Shown here piece by piece: positions 1 through 12,790 of a stretch of 64,000 nt of DNA. The translations under genes and the position numbers were made by a program. The notes beneath the pieces are model-generated. The model saw nothing but the letters and a program-made list of their open reading frames with translations, did no database searches and was not told the DNA's origin. The stretch is from Cristatella mucedo (Eukaryota; Bryozoa; Phylactolaemata; Cristatellidae), in the NCBI GenBank assembly GCA_009760855.2, contig WPIO01000010.1, positions 4,398,501 to 4,462,500 of the forward strand, written 5' to 3'. Each line of letters starts with the position of its first letter. Position 1 is the stretch's first letter.

Positions 1-740
1 AGTTGAGGAATAAGAGATGTGTTAAAATATTTAAAAATCATAAAGATGAAAATTCTCCTGAGAAGATTCGTGATCTCAAAGTTTTATTAAAGACGAAATA
101 TTCTGGTCTCATTCCGAAATTGAAAAAAATGTATAAGACTAGTGAAAGAGAGTAATCTCTTTCAGTTGCTAAAACTCCAAAATTGACTGAGATATTTTGT
201 ATCGTATAAATATTTACGAGTGTGATACTAGTCTCTTTCCATTAATTGTTAGTGAAGAGCTTAAAAATCATTTTTATCTATTATTGCATCAGAATAAAGG
301 AATTTCCTACTATGTTCTAGTTACTAACTTTAATGAACTGTGTAGAAAAAGAAGCAAAGGATGAAACAAGTGAATTTTAAGAGATTTTTGTCAAAGTTTT
401 ATAACATAACATGATTAGAGGATCATGTGATAGTTTTTTGGAAGGAAATTGTGGAAATTCTAAAATTAAAATGGCAGCTCCACATGATAAAAAAGATAAA
501 ACTGGTAACTTAGTGATGTTAAATGACTATGATAAAATATGTATGTATCCTTTTGTTTTTTATGCAGACTTTGAGTGTTTCCTAACAAATGCAATGATGA
601 AGATAGTAGTATTTTGAATGGTTTCTTCAAGAACACAAACCTAATTCTGGAACTCATGTAATATCGGATTATGAGTTTAACACAGTTCACGTGGATATTT
701 TATAGGAATTAATTCTGCTTCAGATTTGATAAGTACATCA

Positions 741-896
741 AATTATGATTTTCTAGGCTAAGAAAAGATCTAAAATTAGTATATTTGAAGAGAATTGAGA
801 AATCGTTATATATATATATATATATATATAACGATTTCTCAATTCTCTTCAAATATAATAATTTTAGATCTTTTCTTAGCCTAGAAAATCATAATT
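741..896. repeat. 156-bp near-perfect palindrome with (TA)n centre
   Basis: The left arm 741-807 and right arm 830-896 are reverse complements with about one mismatch region; the centre is a TA run, so the whole unit can form a cruciform. It interrupts the polymerase B frame. Confidence 0.9.
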
Positions 897-950
897 ATTA
901 TATATTATTATATAATATATATATTATATTATTATTATTATATATGACAT

Positions 951-983
<33 letters not shown>

Positions 984-985
984 GT
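897..985. repeat. AT-rich simple repeat (ATT)n/(TA)n
   Basis: Irregular ATT and TA runs that follow the palindrome directly, inside the broken polymerase gene. Confidence 0.9.
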
Positions 986-1659
986 GCTTGTGTGTTTTTG
1001 TGTGCGTGCATATGTGTGTGCGTATGAAGGTAAGGTACTGGACCAGCGTCACTTGACTGATAGGGATTGAGGAAGTGATCATAATGAGTGTAATTTGAAG
1101 TTTAGGAAATATGCTGATCGACTTATTCTACCACTAAGCATTCATAATTTACGTGGGTATGAAGCTCATTTTGTTATTAATTCACCGGGTTGTGACACCG
1201 AGAAAAAAGGTCATTGCCACGAGTATGGCTCTGTTTTAGTAAAGAGAGTTTGGAGATTTACATTTAAGAGACTCACATCTGATCTTAAAATCTTTTTAGA
1301 TGAACTTGTTAAGAATCTCGGAGACTCAAACAATTCCTTCAAGATTAACAAGAGTGAATTCTCTAATTTTTCTTAATATAATCTTGAATTGTTAACAGAA
1401 AAAGAAAAATAACCGTTCGAGTAAATGGATGGAAATCACAGATTTAGTGAAACAGAGCTTCCAATTAGGATAAGTTCTTTTCAATTTTACCTAGAGATCT
1501 TAACTATGATCATGAAGTATATATTTGGAATACTTTTAGAATTATTAACTCCGTCCACTAAGTCTTCATCTGCAACTCCGTCTGCTTTTGTTCAAGTAAA
1601 TATAATTCCACAGAATTATAGAGATGATTCCAACTCCCATAGAGACCAGGTCTAGAGAT

Positions 1660-2290
1660 AGAATTAAAAGTTGTCAGTCAGTCAAATAGTGACTTCCAAA
1701 TCTGCACGATGCCACCTGGTAAAGTCGAGGATATTCATAATTATTTGCTCTAACTCTAATCATTATGATTAGTAATTAAATATACAAGTCTCAAAATGAG
1801 TCCAAAAGATCCATATATAGTTAATATTTATTGTAAAATAAAAGATGGAATTTAAGTTGCTGAGTTCTTGGCAAATCCAAAATTAATATTATAAATGAAT
1901 TAATATCAGGTGTTTATCTAGATCAAGTAAAAAATTAATGGAAATCCAAAGCAGTAAGTAGTGGTGGACTTTATTCTTCAACTTCTGTTCCTCCTAAAGA
2001 ATTCATCCTGAAGGACCTTGTTTAGAGAGTATTTTTTTGAAAAGCTAATTTATATCTGCAATAATTGTAACTTTTTCAAGTGCTTCTGCTTCTGTTATTA
2101 ATGCATAATTATATTACTTGTTCCTGTTATAATGTTTGTGCTAACCTAATAAATAATCTCAACAAGCAAATTAATGCGTAACACTTCAATTTTTAAGTTT
2201 TCCATATATAATAAAAAAATTATATTAATTTTTTTGAGAATCTAAGTCCTTAAACTAATATCATCTCAATGCAATCATCCGGGCTTGGTA
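1660..2290. other. Element DNA without identifiable gene
   Basis: Short in-frame stretches are visible on the plus strand (for example about 1880-2010), but they are broken by stops and match no family I recognise. Confidence 0.5.
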
Positions 2291-3757
2291 TTCGAAAGTC
2301 AGGTCAATATTCTAACCATGGATAGCAAATTATAATTGCAATAATTTTTTTAATCGTAATATCGACAAGTCCTTGAGTCACAAGAACTGAATCAGCAATA
2401 TTAAAGTTTCTTATGTAATTAGTAAGCAGTAGATGTTATTATCTATTCCCAATTAGTTAAGTGAAAGTATACAGGAGATGAAAATCTATGCCACTAGTTT
2501 CTAACTATTGCAACTTCTTCATCTTGCATACAACTTCAATTTTTAATGTCACTATTTCATAAAATACCCTGCGTCTATTACGTTGAAATTAATCCGATGA
2601 AGCAGCTTTAGTTTTTATAGTATACAATCTTCTACTATCAGTATTATTTCCTGCACCTAATTGAGTTGCATCAATTTATACTATTATTATTATTATTTTA
2701 GAGTAAGTTGGCTTTTCTACTTTTGCATCTGGTAGTCTAGATAAACAACTATCTGAGTTAATACAACCAACATTAATGTTTTGTGTTTTGAGTGCATCAT
2801 GTGAATCCTTTGTCATAAATATGAACTTTTCATTAATCCAAGATTCAAAAAGGTTGTAGTATTTAATAAATTAAATAAAGCAATAAATTTACCTACTGTT
2901 AAATTTCATGCTATACTAATAGGTCCTTTATTTTTGCTGTAGTATCTTAGTAGGATTTAGCTGCAGCATTGTTACTTTGAATTGGGGACTAAAATTTGCC
3001 GAACTATTTCTTCATATTACTTGATCAGAATCTACTCTAAGGTAATTAGTATCTGCAAAAGTCTTACTAGCAGACTCTAAAAAGTCAACAGTATTTGCAG
3101 AACTAGTTGCATTGTTTTCATGCATATCTAGCGTTCCTTCGATGTCAAGATAATTTCCAGTCCGAGTTTTATCTTAATGATATGTAAACATATACTGTTA
3201 TTTGTTATTAAACAGCGCTTCTCCCAAACTAAATAATGTGCTTTTAATCAGCTTTTCATTAAAAACTGGCGCATAACTGCCATATACATTCCAGCAACTC
3301 CAAACAATATATATGGAGGAGTCATACATACTTTAGTTGTAATATAAGGAGTTGAATAGCACGCACCAACCATTAGTATTCCTTTTGGTTTTGGAGTACT
3401 TCCTAAATTAATAATCCACCTTCCTTGATAAGGAACTCCAAACATATTTTTGGTTAGTGAACTATCAATTGTTCCTTCAATGGTGATATTTATTATATTT
3501 ATATCCATTAGATTATATATATAATCCAATCTGACTCACGCGTTAGAATATACTAGATAATTAGTAATTTTAATTGAATTTACATTAATATTTAAGTTTC
3601 CTTGTAGAGCATCTCCAGTTTAAAAAAAAATGTTATCTACATAATCTATATTATGAATATCAGTTAAGCCTGTTGTAGGTCTATTAACCATTATTAACCC
3701 ATCAATCCTGCCTCTCAATGCTATGTAGCGCCTCAATATCTACATTCAAGGAGGCCA

Positions 3758-3949
3758 TAAATAAATAAAATAAATAAATAAATCCTAGCTGATTAAACAA
3801 CCTCTTTTTGTATAGCAACAGAAGAGCCTTTACGGCTATAACCACCGCTTGCAGTGGCGATAAAGAATCGCCCACCGCAGGAATCGAACCCACGACCTTG
3901 GGACCGAGGTCGTGAAAGCAACCACCTTACCTAGTGTGCCATCACGCCA
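3758..3949 (-). mobile_element. SINE family A copy (tRNA-derived)
   Basis: The minus strand carries a tRNA-like head with a GGTTCGATTCC-type B box, a conserved body (GCCGTAAAGGCTCTTCTG) and a TTTATTTA-type tail at 3758-3782. The same body recurs near 28.3, 44.2, 48.2 and 58.6 kb. Confidence 0.85.
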
Positions 3950-3964
3950 TGATTAATTCATCCC

Positions 3965-5757
3965 GAAACTCATATCCCAATAAAAGAAGATACCTATTCC
4001 TATAGATCCTATTCCCACTCAACTGCTTCTAAGTTGCATAGACCTACTACTGCCATGCATAACTAATATCGATCATGAATATATCATAAGCATCAGATCG
4101 TGTCCCTGGACCTTTCAAAATGAGGTTACAGTTAGGACAATAACCAAGAAAGCATTAGTAGACCAAGAGAACCTGAACAACTTCCGCCCAGTCTCCCTCC
4201 TACCGTTCCTATAAAAAACACTGGAATGAGTCGTGGCAGACCAGCTGATCTCTTATATTGAAACTTTAAACCTTGCTAGTAAGTTAAAGTCTAGTTTTAG
4301 AGCTAACCACTCCACAGAGTCAGCATTTCTTAGGGTGTAAAACAACCTTCTCATGAGTGCAGACTTCGGTAGAATCTCTTTGCTTGTTTTCTCGATATTT
4401 CTGCAGCTTTTGATACTATTGATCCCCAAGTCCTTGTTGAGCTCATCTCACGTCACCTGGGCATCACTTGTATGGCACTGCAATGGGTATGGTCCTATCT
4501 CAGGGTCAGACTTTAGATCATCGATGTGAATAGACAAAGACCATACGAGGAAGTATGAAGTATGGAAGTATGAAGCTGAAGTATGGAGCAACTCAGGGCT
4601 CTGTGCTCGGTCCCGTTCTTTTCACGGTTTATACTTTCTCTCTCTAGCCGACATGATTGCACGGAACAACATATCCTTCAATTTTATGCAGATGACACTC
4701 AGTTGTCTCTTTGCTTTGACCCTCTCCCAGCCCTCCATCACGTCGAATTCTCTCAACTCCTTTGCTGCATGTATTGATCACATTCCCACATAGATGGCAG
4801 CAAACTTTCTTAAATTGATGATGATAAAACCAACATACTAGTTATGAGAAAACCAAGTGTGATTCTGAAAATGGAAAGGCTAACGCTCAAAATCAGCTCT
4901 GCCAGTATAGATCCTGTTGAATCTGCACGAAATCTAGGTGCCCTGTTCTATAATGACCTTTCATTAGATGGCCACATCAGATCAACAGTCAAGCCTGCCT
5001 ACTTTAAGTTACATAATATTTCTAAACTTTGGGCTTGTTTAGACAGGGATACTACATCTAAATTGGTTGGCGTATTTGTGACATTCTGTCTTGACTTCGG
5101 TAACTCACTGCTTGCTGTTCTACCGGCCTGTGCACCCAGGCGCTCAAGCTGGTGCAACACTCTGCAGCCAGCCTTGTCTGTCGTGAGCGTCGCAGTTGCC
5201 ATGTCGCACCACTATTCACCGACCTGCACTGGCTCACAGTGAAGCAGCGCCTTGCCTTCAAGGTTCTGTCATTCATTTTTAGTTCCCTTCATTCTTTGGC
5301 TTCAGCCTACCTATCAGAACTCCCCATCAGGCTAAGCATCGTAAAACCCGCTTTTCTGAATCTAATTGTTTTGCTACACCTCATACGAAGCTGAAATCCT
5401 TCGGCGACAGCACCCTTAACTCGTATGCTCCCAAATCCTGGAACTCGCTTCTGACTGGCGTCACGACATCCCCAGACCTGTCGACGGTTAAAAAAGCTAA
5501 AAACGTATCTGTTTATCACAGCACTTAGTGGGTCCATGTGGTTTTTTCTTTGTGTGCTTCTGCGTGCTGACACTGTGCATACTGCCAGTAGTCATATTTG
5601 CATGCTGGCCCTGTGCATGTCACCTCCAACTATGTTATTCTTGTTTTTATTGAGCATGCTATCACTAATCATTCGACCATGCTTCCTTTGCAGCATATGT
5701 AAAGTGCATAGAAAGAGAGCTTAGGTTCCCTGATTGTGCTATACAATGTATTATTAT
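3965..5757 (+). mobile_element. LINE family 1 (L2/CR1-like) copy, degenerate
   Basis: Broken reverse transcriptase with recognisable [19 protein letters not shown]-like, [12 protein letters not shown] and NLGALFYNDLSLDGHI segments in shifting frames. It ends in the family tail (GTGCATAGAAAGAGAGCTTAGG...) and ATT repeats, and lies directly behind a SINE inside the fiber-like gene. Confidence 0.85.
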
Positions 5758-6532
5758 TACTACCATTGAAATTTAAGTACCATTTATAACTCTACCAGTT
5801 AATCGTAACCTTGTATCCGCATAGTCTTTAGTTGCAGCATAGGAAGGACTCACAGGATTTGCAAAGTCAATAATTCAGAGGTTATTCACATCTAGATCTC
5901 CATCTAAACTAGTGCATCGAGATACTTTAGTACCAAAATATGTTTAACTGTGCTTTAGGTGCTTATTTCGTCGGATTGATCAACAGGATCACCTAAGTTA
6001 TTTAAAAGGTTTTCATTCATGTTAAGCCTTCCTGAAAGCGTATTTCCTGTTGTTCTCCTTATTCAGAGCATATCCTCCCTTCTTCTGGTATCCTAGAGAC
6101 ATCTTTCTATACCACATTAATAATAAAATCAGCGTAAGGAACTGACTTCTTTATATAAAATTTACGTATCACGTATGTGCTAGCACCACTAGGATCTACT
6201 ACTAACATAAAAGTTTCCAGTTACTGAAGCTGTGATAGTACCGGTCTCACTTAATTCAGTCCAAAAAACCTCACTCGGTAGTATTCAAGTACACCTGCTA
6301 TCATTGTGAAGTTATTTATGACTCCTGGTCTGAATGTCGGTATAGGTGTAGTAAAGCCGGCAGGATTACCTTTGAGGTCAAAATTTGTTATGTCTGCTGG
6401 GGTAATCTGTATACTTGAATTTTCTATATTGATTCCATTGGTAACTATTGAAAGAAAAAGCATAAAAGGTCTTATTTTTAGAACACTTGAATGACCACTA
6501 ATTCTTAAGTACTTTGTATAACTGCTTTTTAT

Positions 6533-6676
6533 GGTCAACAGTTTATTTACTTATAATGTTTGAACTCACAACATTAGTAATTTAATTATTTTCTAGAGCT
6601 AGATTTTTGGTCAACAGTTTACTTATAATGTTTGAACTTAAAACATTAGTAATTTTATTATTTCCTAGAGCTAGAT
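6533..6676 (-). repeat. Tandem duplication of about 72 bp inside the fiber-like gene
   Basis: The segment beginning GGTCAACAGTTTA and ending CTAGAGCTAGATTT occurs twice in a row with a few differences. On the minus strand each copy encodes an L-x-N-N-x-I-T-N-V type fiber repeat unit, so the duplication follows the protein repeat. Confidence 0.85.
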
Positions 6677-7352
6677 TTGAGTTTGTAATTCTACCAATGA
6701 ACTGCGAGATTTAATTTAGTAGTCCATATTTGATTATTCTATGAGGTCTATTGGTCTATTACTTTGGAAACCTGTTCTATCTGGAGAATTTCAACTGATC
6801 CGCGTGGGTTTAGATTACTTAGTCGGGATCCCATTTTTGCATTAGATTTAATCTGTAAATTATTAAAGGCAGTTTCTATAGACGACTCACTCCCAAAATT
6901 AGTTATCGAGTTTCCAGAGAAGTATGTACATAATGGATAATCTAATTGAATTGTATTAGTGTCATTAATTGGTTGTCCAAGATTCACAATTCTATTTTTT
7001 GTGCAATATAAATCTGCTAATACATCTCTGTCTACTTTTTTAAATAATGAATACATCTTATTAAGAATGCCAACTAAAAAAGTAATTTAGATAAGTACCA
7101 AACAACATGATACATTTTTACCTGGCAATACTACAAGATTAGCAAATTCCCAGTTACGCACAAGTACCAGAATTAGCGGAAGACCGAGCATAGCTTCCAA
7201 AGAGTTAATTGCAAGTCTGCAATAAATACAAATTGTAAAGCAATAAAACCTGTTACACTTGCTAGAATTATATTTTCAAAGAGAATGACACGAATGGGAA
7301 GTGGTGGAGAAGTAAAAGTCAGTAACTGATACAACTAAAGATATATTATCAG

Positions 7353-8897
7353 GAGCAAACTATCGCCCAGTTTCCCTCATTCCGTTCTTATCAAAGATTC
7401 TTGAAAAAATTGTTGCTAAGCAGCTGGTTGAATATATTGAAAATAATGGAATGTCAGAAATATTTCAATCAGGGTTAAAGAGGCAGAACTCCACTGAAAC
7501 TGGTCTCCTCCGTGTTAACAATGATATTCTACGTGGCAACGACGACGGAATGTCGCTGCCCTAGCTCTGCTAGATCTGTCTGCTGCCTTCGACACCATTG
7601 ATCACGAAGTTCTGCTTGAACGATTGAGAACAACGATCGGTCTGGCAGACGAAGCACTGGCGTGGTTTAAATCATACTTGTCTGATCGTGTTCAATCCGT
7701 GTCGTGTGGGGGTCAGGTCTCAGACACGAGAAGGGTTACATGTGGAGTCCCTCAAGGATCTGTACTCGGTCCCTTGCTGTTCTTCATTTATACACAACCT
7801 CTGGGAAAAGTGATTAAGGCACATGGAATAGGATATCACTTCTATGCTGACGATACTCAGTTGTATTTGTCATTCAAACCGTCGGAATCTGCTGTGGCAT
7901 CTGAGAAACTGAATGCTTGCCTTGCCAATATTCGATCCTGGATGTCGGAAAACTTTCCTGAAATTTAATGATGATAAAACCGAACTGCTGCTCATAGGAC
8001 ACCCTAAGCGTGTAGCTGGATTAAAAGGCTTTGCTCTTCTAATAGGCGATGCTATTGTGCGACCATCACCACGTGCTCGAAATTTAGGTGTCGTGTATGA
8101 CAGCTGCCTCAATTTCAAAAGCTTCATTCATAAGACTGCTTCTACAGCTAGCCATCACATCCGATCCCTATCCAAGATTAGTAGCTGTCTCACACAGTGG
8201 CTTGTAATAAATTTAAATAGCTCTTTAATTTGGTCTCGGCTTGATTATTGTAATTCCCTTTTGGCTGGGCTGCCAAAGAAAGTTATTATGCCACTGCAGC
8301 AGACTATGAATATTGCTGCAAGGCTAGTCTTCAAGTCCCAGCGCTTTGAGCGCGTGTCTCCTTTGCTGAAAGAGCTAGGATGGTTGCCGGTTGAGCAAAG
8401 GATACAGAGAGAAGTTCTTACCCTGACCCACAAGGCCCGCCACGGCTTGGCTCCTTCGCACCTAGCTGAACTGCTGCATCAGTTTCAGCCTGTTCGCGCC
8501 CTCAGGTCCTGTGTGGACAATAAATTAGCTGTCCCATTCCTCCGCTTAAAGACAGTTGGCGACAGAAGCTTTAGCTCTGCAGGTCCTATACTGTGGAACT
8601 CGCTTCCACAATTCTTACGCAACGACAACTACTCTCCTACTGCCAACTATGGCACATCTTTTTCAGCGGTCCTGAGCTGCTACTTCTATGCTACTCACTA
8701 CCTCAACTGCTCTCCTGACTCTGCTATGCTTCCCACTTTCTCTTTGTTGCGTGAGACGAAGTCTGTTGGCTACCGAATGCGTACCGAAAGGCGCTTAGAC
8801 TGTGAGTGCGCTATACAAAACTCTCCTGCGTAACACCCACATGGTCTGTATGACTTTGTGGAGTTACAGACGGAGATACATTAAATTACATTACTTA
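7353..8897 (+). mobile_element. LINE family 2 (L2/CR1-like) copy
   Basis: The reverse transcriptase is nearly continuous in two frames. The first (7624-7968) has [16 protein letters not shown] and FYADDTQLY, the polymerase core with the two aspartates of YADD. The second (7913-8833) has [25 protein letters not shown] and the C-terminal WNSLPQFLRND segment. The tail reads GGAGTTACAGACGGAGATACATTA. The frame change near 7960 and an early stop show that it is dead. Confidence 0.9.
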
Positions 8898-8899
8898 CA

Positions 8900-9795
8900 A
8901 CTGATACCAAAATTGATTCAATGGCAGTTGCAAAAGTTGCTCCAAAGATAGCAACGAAATTAAGTTTATCTGTATCTAATAAAATTGCTTCTGTTGTTCA
9001 ATTTGTTTGAGTCTTTTAGACGTTAATAAAGGTGCGACTAAACAACTCGCAGGTTTCGTGGGCGGTATGCGTGGAACTGCTAATCTTGGGTTATCTATAC
9101 AATAAATAGTCCGCGATATATCATCAGGCAAATACAGACGTGTAAACTTGAAGACTATTGCTGAAAAAAGACAGATTTGAGAAAACGATAGCAAGTCTTT
9201 ACGTCGGTTATTTTGTAAATGAGACATTTCTTAAAGCTGAGAAGAGCACTTCAGATCAGTATGAGATACAAGTAAATTCATAAGTAATACGTTTGGAGTA
9301 CAGATAGATTGGGACGCGTCAGCATTAGATTCCAAGTCGTACTATTCCAATGATTCCAGGTCTAAAATAAATTCTTCAAGTACACAGTGAAGAAACAAGA
9401 AGTCGAGGATTAGTTCCCGGTACCACTGCTATCATTTCTTCTCTTGTGGTCATTGTCGGAACTGTCGGTACATCAATTAGTATCGCTATAGCAGTAGCGG
9501 TATTTATAAAGAAGATAATAGATATATGTATGCTGCTAAAGCGCCCCCATTGAGAACTCATGAAAAACGAATTAACTCTCTGAATATACGAAGTTCTAGA
9601 CTTAAGAATGCTATTTCAGATTTAAAAAAGATATTAGAACTATTGAATTGGGAAATCGATATCGACTTATCCAAAAAGGTAGACATGTTTGAAGTGAATA
9701 GCAGACTGAACTGTCAACAGAAAGGAATGAACTTAGTTGAGAAATCAGGAGTTAACTATTTTTATGAACTGGAAGCAGGTAAACAAAAGCTGTAG
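8900..9795 (+). pseudogene. Polinton membrane-type protein remnant
   Basis: One frame can be followed from about 9080 to 9545 with no frameshift but eight stop codons. It contains a hydrophobic stretch at about 9418-9510 (VPGTTAIISSLVVIVGTVG and following residues) that would span a membrane once or twice, followed by lysines. After a frame change near 9530, an open ORF (9526-9795) continues with charged, coiled-coil-like sequence. I do not recognise the family; a virion membrane or minor capsid protein is possible. Function unknown. Confidence 0.45.
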
Positions 9796-9862
9796 AAAGA
9801 TCTAAAATGGGGTTGAAGACTTGCGATTACAAAACGGAATCTGCTATGCTACTTTCTAACCC

Positions 9863-10751
9863 ATGGATATGGTTGGACTAGAAGGCTTTACCTTTCCAAT
9901 AGGTGATCCTTTTGTGTGACCATCATCCTGTGCTCGTAATTTAAGTGCCGTCTTTGACAGCCGCCTAAACTTTGAAAGACTCGCTAAAAGACTGCTTCCA
10001 CAGCTAGCCATCACGTCAGATCCCTATCTGAGATTGGTGTCTTCCACGTTTAACTATCTCTCTAGTTCTGTATGGGGTAGATTATTGTAATTATTTTTTA
10101 GCTGGGCTACCGAAAATGCCACTTGGCAACTGCAGCTGTCGATAAAAAATCTCAAGAGGTTTGACCACATGTCTGCTTTGCTAAAAGATCTAGGATGGTT
10201 GCCAGTTGATCAACGATACAGAGCAAATATACAGATATACAAATATACAGAGCAACGATACAGAGCGATGCAGAGTTCTTACGCTGACCCACAAGGCCCG
10301 CCACGGCTTGGCTCCTTCCTACCTAGCTGAACTGCTGCATCAGTTTCAGCTTCTTTGCGCCCTCAGGTCCTGTATGGACAATACATTAGCTGTTCCATTC
10401 CTCCACTTAAAGACCGTTGGCGACACAAGCTTTAGCTCTGCAGGTCATAGACTTTGGAACTTGCTTCCACAGTTCGTACGCAACGACAGCTACTCTCCTG
10501 CTGCCGACTATGGCTCATCTTTTTCAGTGGTCCTGAGCTGCTACTTCTATGCTACTCACTACCTCAACTGCTCTCCTGACTCTGCTATGCTTCCCACTTT
10601 CTCTTTGTTGCGTGAGACGAAGTCTGTTGGCTACCGAATGCGTACCGAAAGGCGCTTAGACTGTGAGTGCGCTATACAAAACTCTCCTGCGTAACACCCA
10701 CATGGTCTATATGACTTTGTGGAGTTACAGACGGAGATACATTACATTACC
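9863..10751 (+). mobile_element. LINE family 2, 3' part
   Basis: The C-terminal segment of the family-2 protein and tail is almost identical to 8400-8897. The 5' part is strongly decayed, and a short ATACAGA repeat expansion lies at 10212-10262. The ORF 10206-10694 ends with the same 60-odd residues as the copy at 7.35-8.90 kb. Confidence 0.9.
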
Positions 10752-10754
10752 TTA

Positions 10755-12235
10755 TATGCATAAGGAAAATCACAAGAAGAAATATATAAAGCAAAGATGA
10801 AACGCAGGGATGAACTAAAAAAGAGGCGCTAAGCCAATGCTAACAAAATTGCTTGTTGCATATAAAATGAGGCATTTACCTATTCATGTAAACTAAAGTG
10901 ATTTCCAATTGAAAATACTAAGTTCAGTTGTTCCTATTTTATTAAGACTTACATTCAAAGGTCTAACAGGTACACATAAAATCCTAATTACTCAAAGACA
11001 GAAAAAGGAATAGACACGCTGTAAAGAACTACGCAAGGAACTCACTCTTAAGTTAAGTGCTAAATAATTGAAAGAAAATACAAAAACAGGCACTGGTATA
11101 GCATATAGAATATTTGATTTAATAAATAGGATTTCAAGAGGACACGAGTCTGGTGTATAGATAATCGTAGAACTGATTTCCTAAATCAAATTTTACTCCA
11201 ATGATTGATTTAGGTTCTTGTTGATCTACTTCACGTTAAGTACATGCTCTATAAACTAGTTCATTAACTTTCTATTTGATATCCATATGAGAATCAAGAT
11301 AAATGCATGGACTAAAGTAATAATTTAATTCCTTAGACTTTTGGGCTTAACTATGATTATAATAGGGCTTTCTTTTGGAATTAATAGTCGAGTTCCAAGA
11401 AGCTTGACGCTCTTTTAATCAGAGCTAAAGTCGTTTTTAGCACTTGATAGGGACGAAACTGACGGTGAAATTGATTGAAAATATTACACGCTTGCTGCGG
11501 AACTGATTGAAAAGCTGATGGGCAAATGGGTCTTTTGTTGTCCAAAATTCTTTGAAATTTCTCACTCTATAATGAAAATATTGCTGTTTAATATACACAT
11601 TAATTCGACAATGTACTCAGTATGGTTCCAAATTACTACTTTCTATAGATTTTAAGAATTTTAAGCAATGCCTGCAGCAATTAGTATCGCTATAACTCTG
11701 TTATTGAGAATAAGAAAACAGTTTATTTTCAATTATTTTATGTATTTCATTATAATTAGGTCAATAAAAATGTTTCGGAGTTTTTAAGTTTCTGACTTGC
11801 TTTAGTCAGGGCCATTATTAGCTTTTGCTTCGCTAGATTTTGTATTCATCTTTGATCCAGCTGATGTTCCAGTTTGCTACGCTGTTGCCTAACTTTCGCC
11901 CAAAAGATAATGCATCACTACCGTTATATCCACCACCGCTCAAGCCATTTCTAATTTCCCCACGAGACTATGCTCCAGAACCACTCGTTTCACTTTTTAG
12001 TTTACCCAAATTTGACTTAATACTTCCAAATATTGCGCACTTTGCTTTTACAATACCACGGGGTCGAGAAAACTCTGAATTTCAGTGTATTCCTCACGAA
12101 GATCAACTGTATTCGTTTTACACTTAAGGCAGTAAATACTCATGTCATATACAATACAAAATTTCTGTTCCAAGTGAGTATAAATAAATATTGTCTCTGA
12201 AGGTTCGCCCATTTAACCCTGTAGAAGATTGAGAA
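10755..12235. other. Element DNA without identifiable gene
   Basis: AT-rich and broken in all frames. An ORF at 11840-12127 (plus) is open for 95 codons but proline- and phenylalanine-rich without a recognisable domain; the opposite strand there also shows a short glycine-rich frame. No call is made. Confidence 0.5.
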
Positions 12236-12240
12236 GTGAA

Positions 12241-12790
12241 AATAAAGAACTAACAAAAGTTCCAATTAGAGCTTTCGTTTTAGGACCAAGTGGATCAGGA
12301 ACGTCTCAATTTATAATGACATAATAATGTCGCGGACTTAAGTCAATTACTAAAGAAATAAGAAAGAGCGCTTATGTTTGGATAGAAGGAGTTGAAATAA
12401 CGCCAGATTTTGATTCCTATTACAATTTTAAAAATGTACTTTTCTCGGACAATCTAATGATAGAAGATCAAACAAAGATTTTTGATTATCTTACTAAAGG
12501 CAGACATAACCGATTAAATGTCTTTTATCTTGCACAGGGTTTCACTAATATTCTATATAGAGAAATCAGTAATACAATAAATATGATTATAAATTTCGCA
12601 AAAAATGCAGCAGGCATCAAATAAATTAGAGATGCATATGTTGAAGGTATTGATAACAAAATGCTTAGAGATCGAGTAAGTTCAAGTACGCGTCATTGGG
12701 TCAGTTGTTGTCCAATTGACTTAATCAAAACTTATTAGAATGAAGCTTTTGAGCTGTAGCCTTTTCTGGAAACAAATGATAATTATATTT
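12241..12790 (+). pseudogene. Packaging-type (FtsK/A32-like) ATPase of the Polinton element
   Basis: Would power DNA packaging into a capsid. In one frame without indels are seen a Walker A region at about 12280-12310 (FVLGPSGSGTSQF), in which the lysine of GxxGxGK[S/T] is replaced by threonine; a Walker B-like NVLFSDNLMIEDQ at about 12430-12470; and the family hallmark TKGRHNRLNVFYLAQGF at about 12490-12545. In-frame TAA or TAG codons interrupt the frame five times (the first two adjacent, near 12320) and there are no TGA codons before the end. The lysine loss alone would abolish ATP binding. The family call rests on the GRH-x-L-x-Y-L-x-Q segment and motif order. Confidence 0.7.

Larger units (their letters stand above)
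411..1560 (+). pseudogene. Protein-primed DNA polymerase B, exonuclease region (fragments)
   Basis: Family B polymerase with 3'-5' exonuclease, which would copy the linear element DNA. The frame from 411 contains PFVFYADFEC (about 540-575), the Exo I motif with its D-x-E pair. After a palindromic AT insertion, the frame from 1095 contains HNLRGYEAHF (about 1143-1172), the Exo II region, where the usual D of the GYD triad is E. A weaker match to the family segment ending in P-Y-E-Y-M-D lies at about 1400-1435, with TAA where the family has aromatic residues, and a frameshift near 1480 leads into a further family-like segment. Polymerase motifs A-C are not in the window. Clearly inactive. Confidence 0.75.
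2290..7056 (-). pseudogene. Fiber-like repeat protein of the Polinton element (broken)
   Basis: Read on the minus strand from 7056 downwards, successive segments repeat a motif of the form L-N-M/I-x3-I-x-N-L-G-x-P-x4-D-x2-T-K, seen at about 6965-7000 (IVNLGQPINDTN), 5965-6040 (LLNNLGDPVDQSD), 5800-5900 (IIDFANPVSPSYAATKDYAD), 3480-3690 and 3100-3200. Such repeats are typical of phage-tail-like fibers and of adhesin-like proteins in Polinton and adintovirus genomes. Virion attachment is inferred from that resemblance. Longest open pieces are 6748-7056, 6251-6538 and 3248-3529. A SINE plus LINE insertion (3758-5757) splits the gene, and stops and an internal tandem duplication (6533-6676) add further damage. 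Boundaries are approximate. Confidence 0.6.

Noticed and set aside
3860-3949. Possible tRNA gene on the minus strand
   Set aside because: It is the head of SINE family A, repeated several times with the same body.
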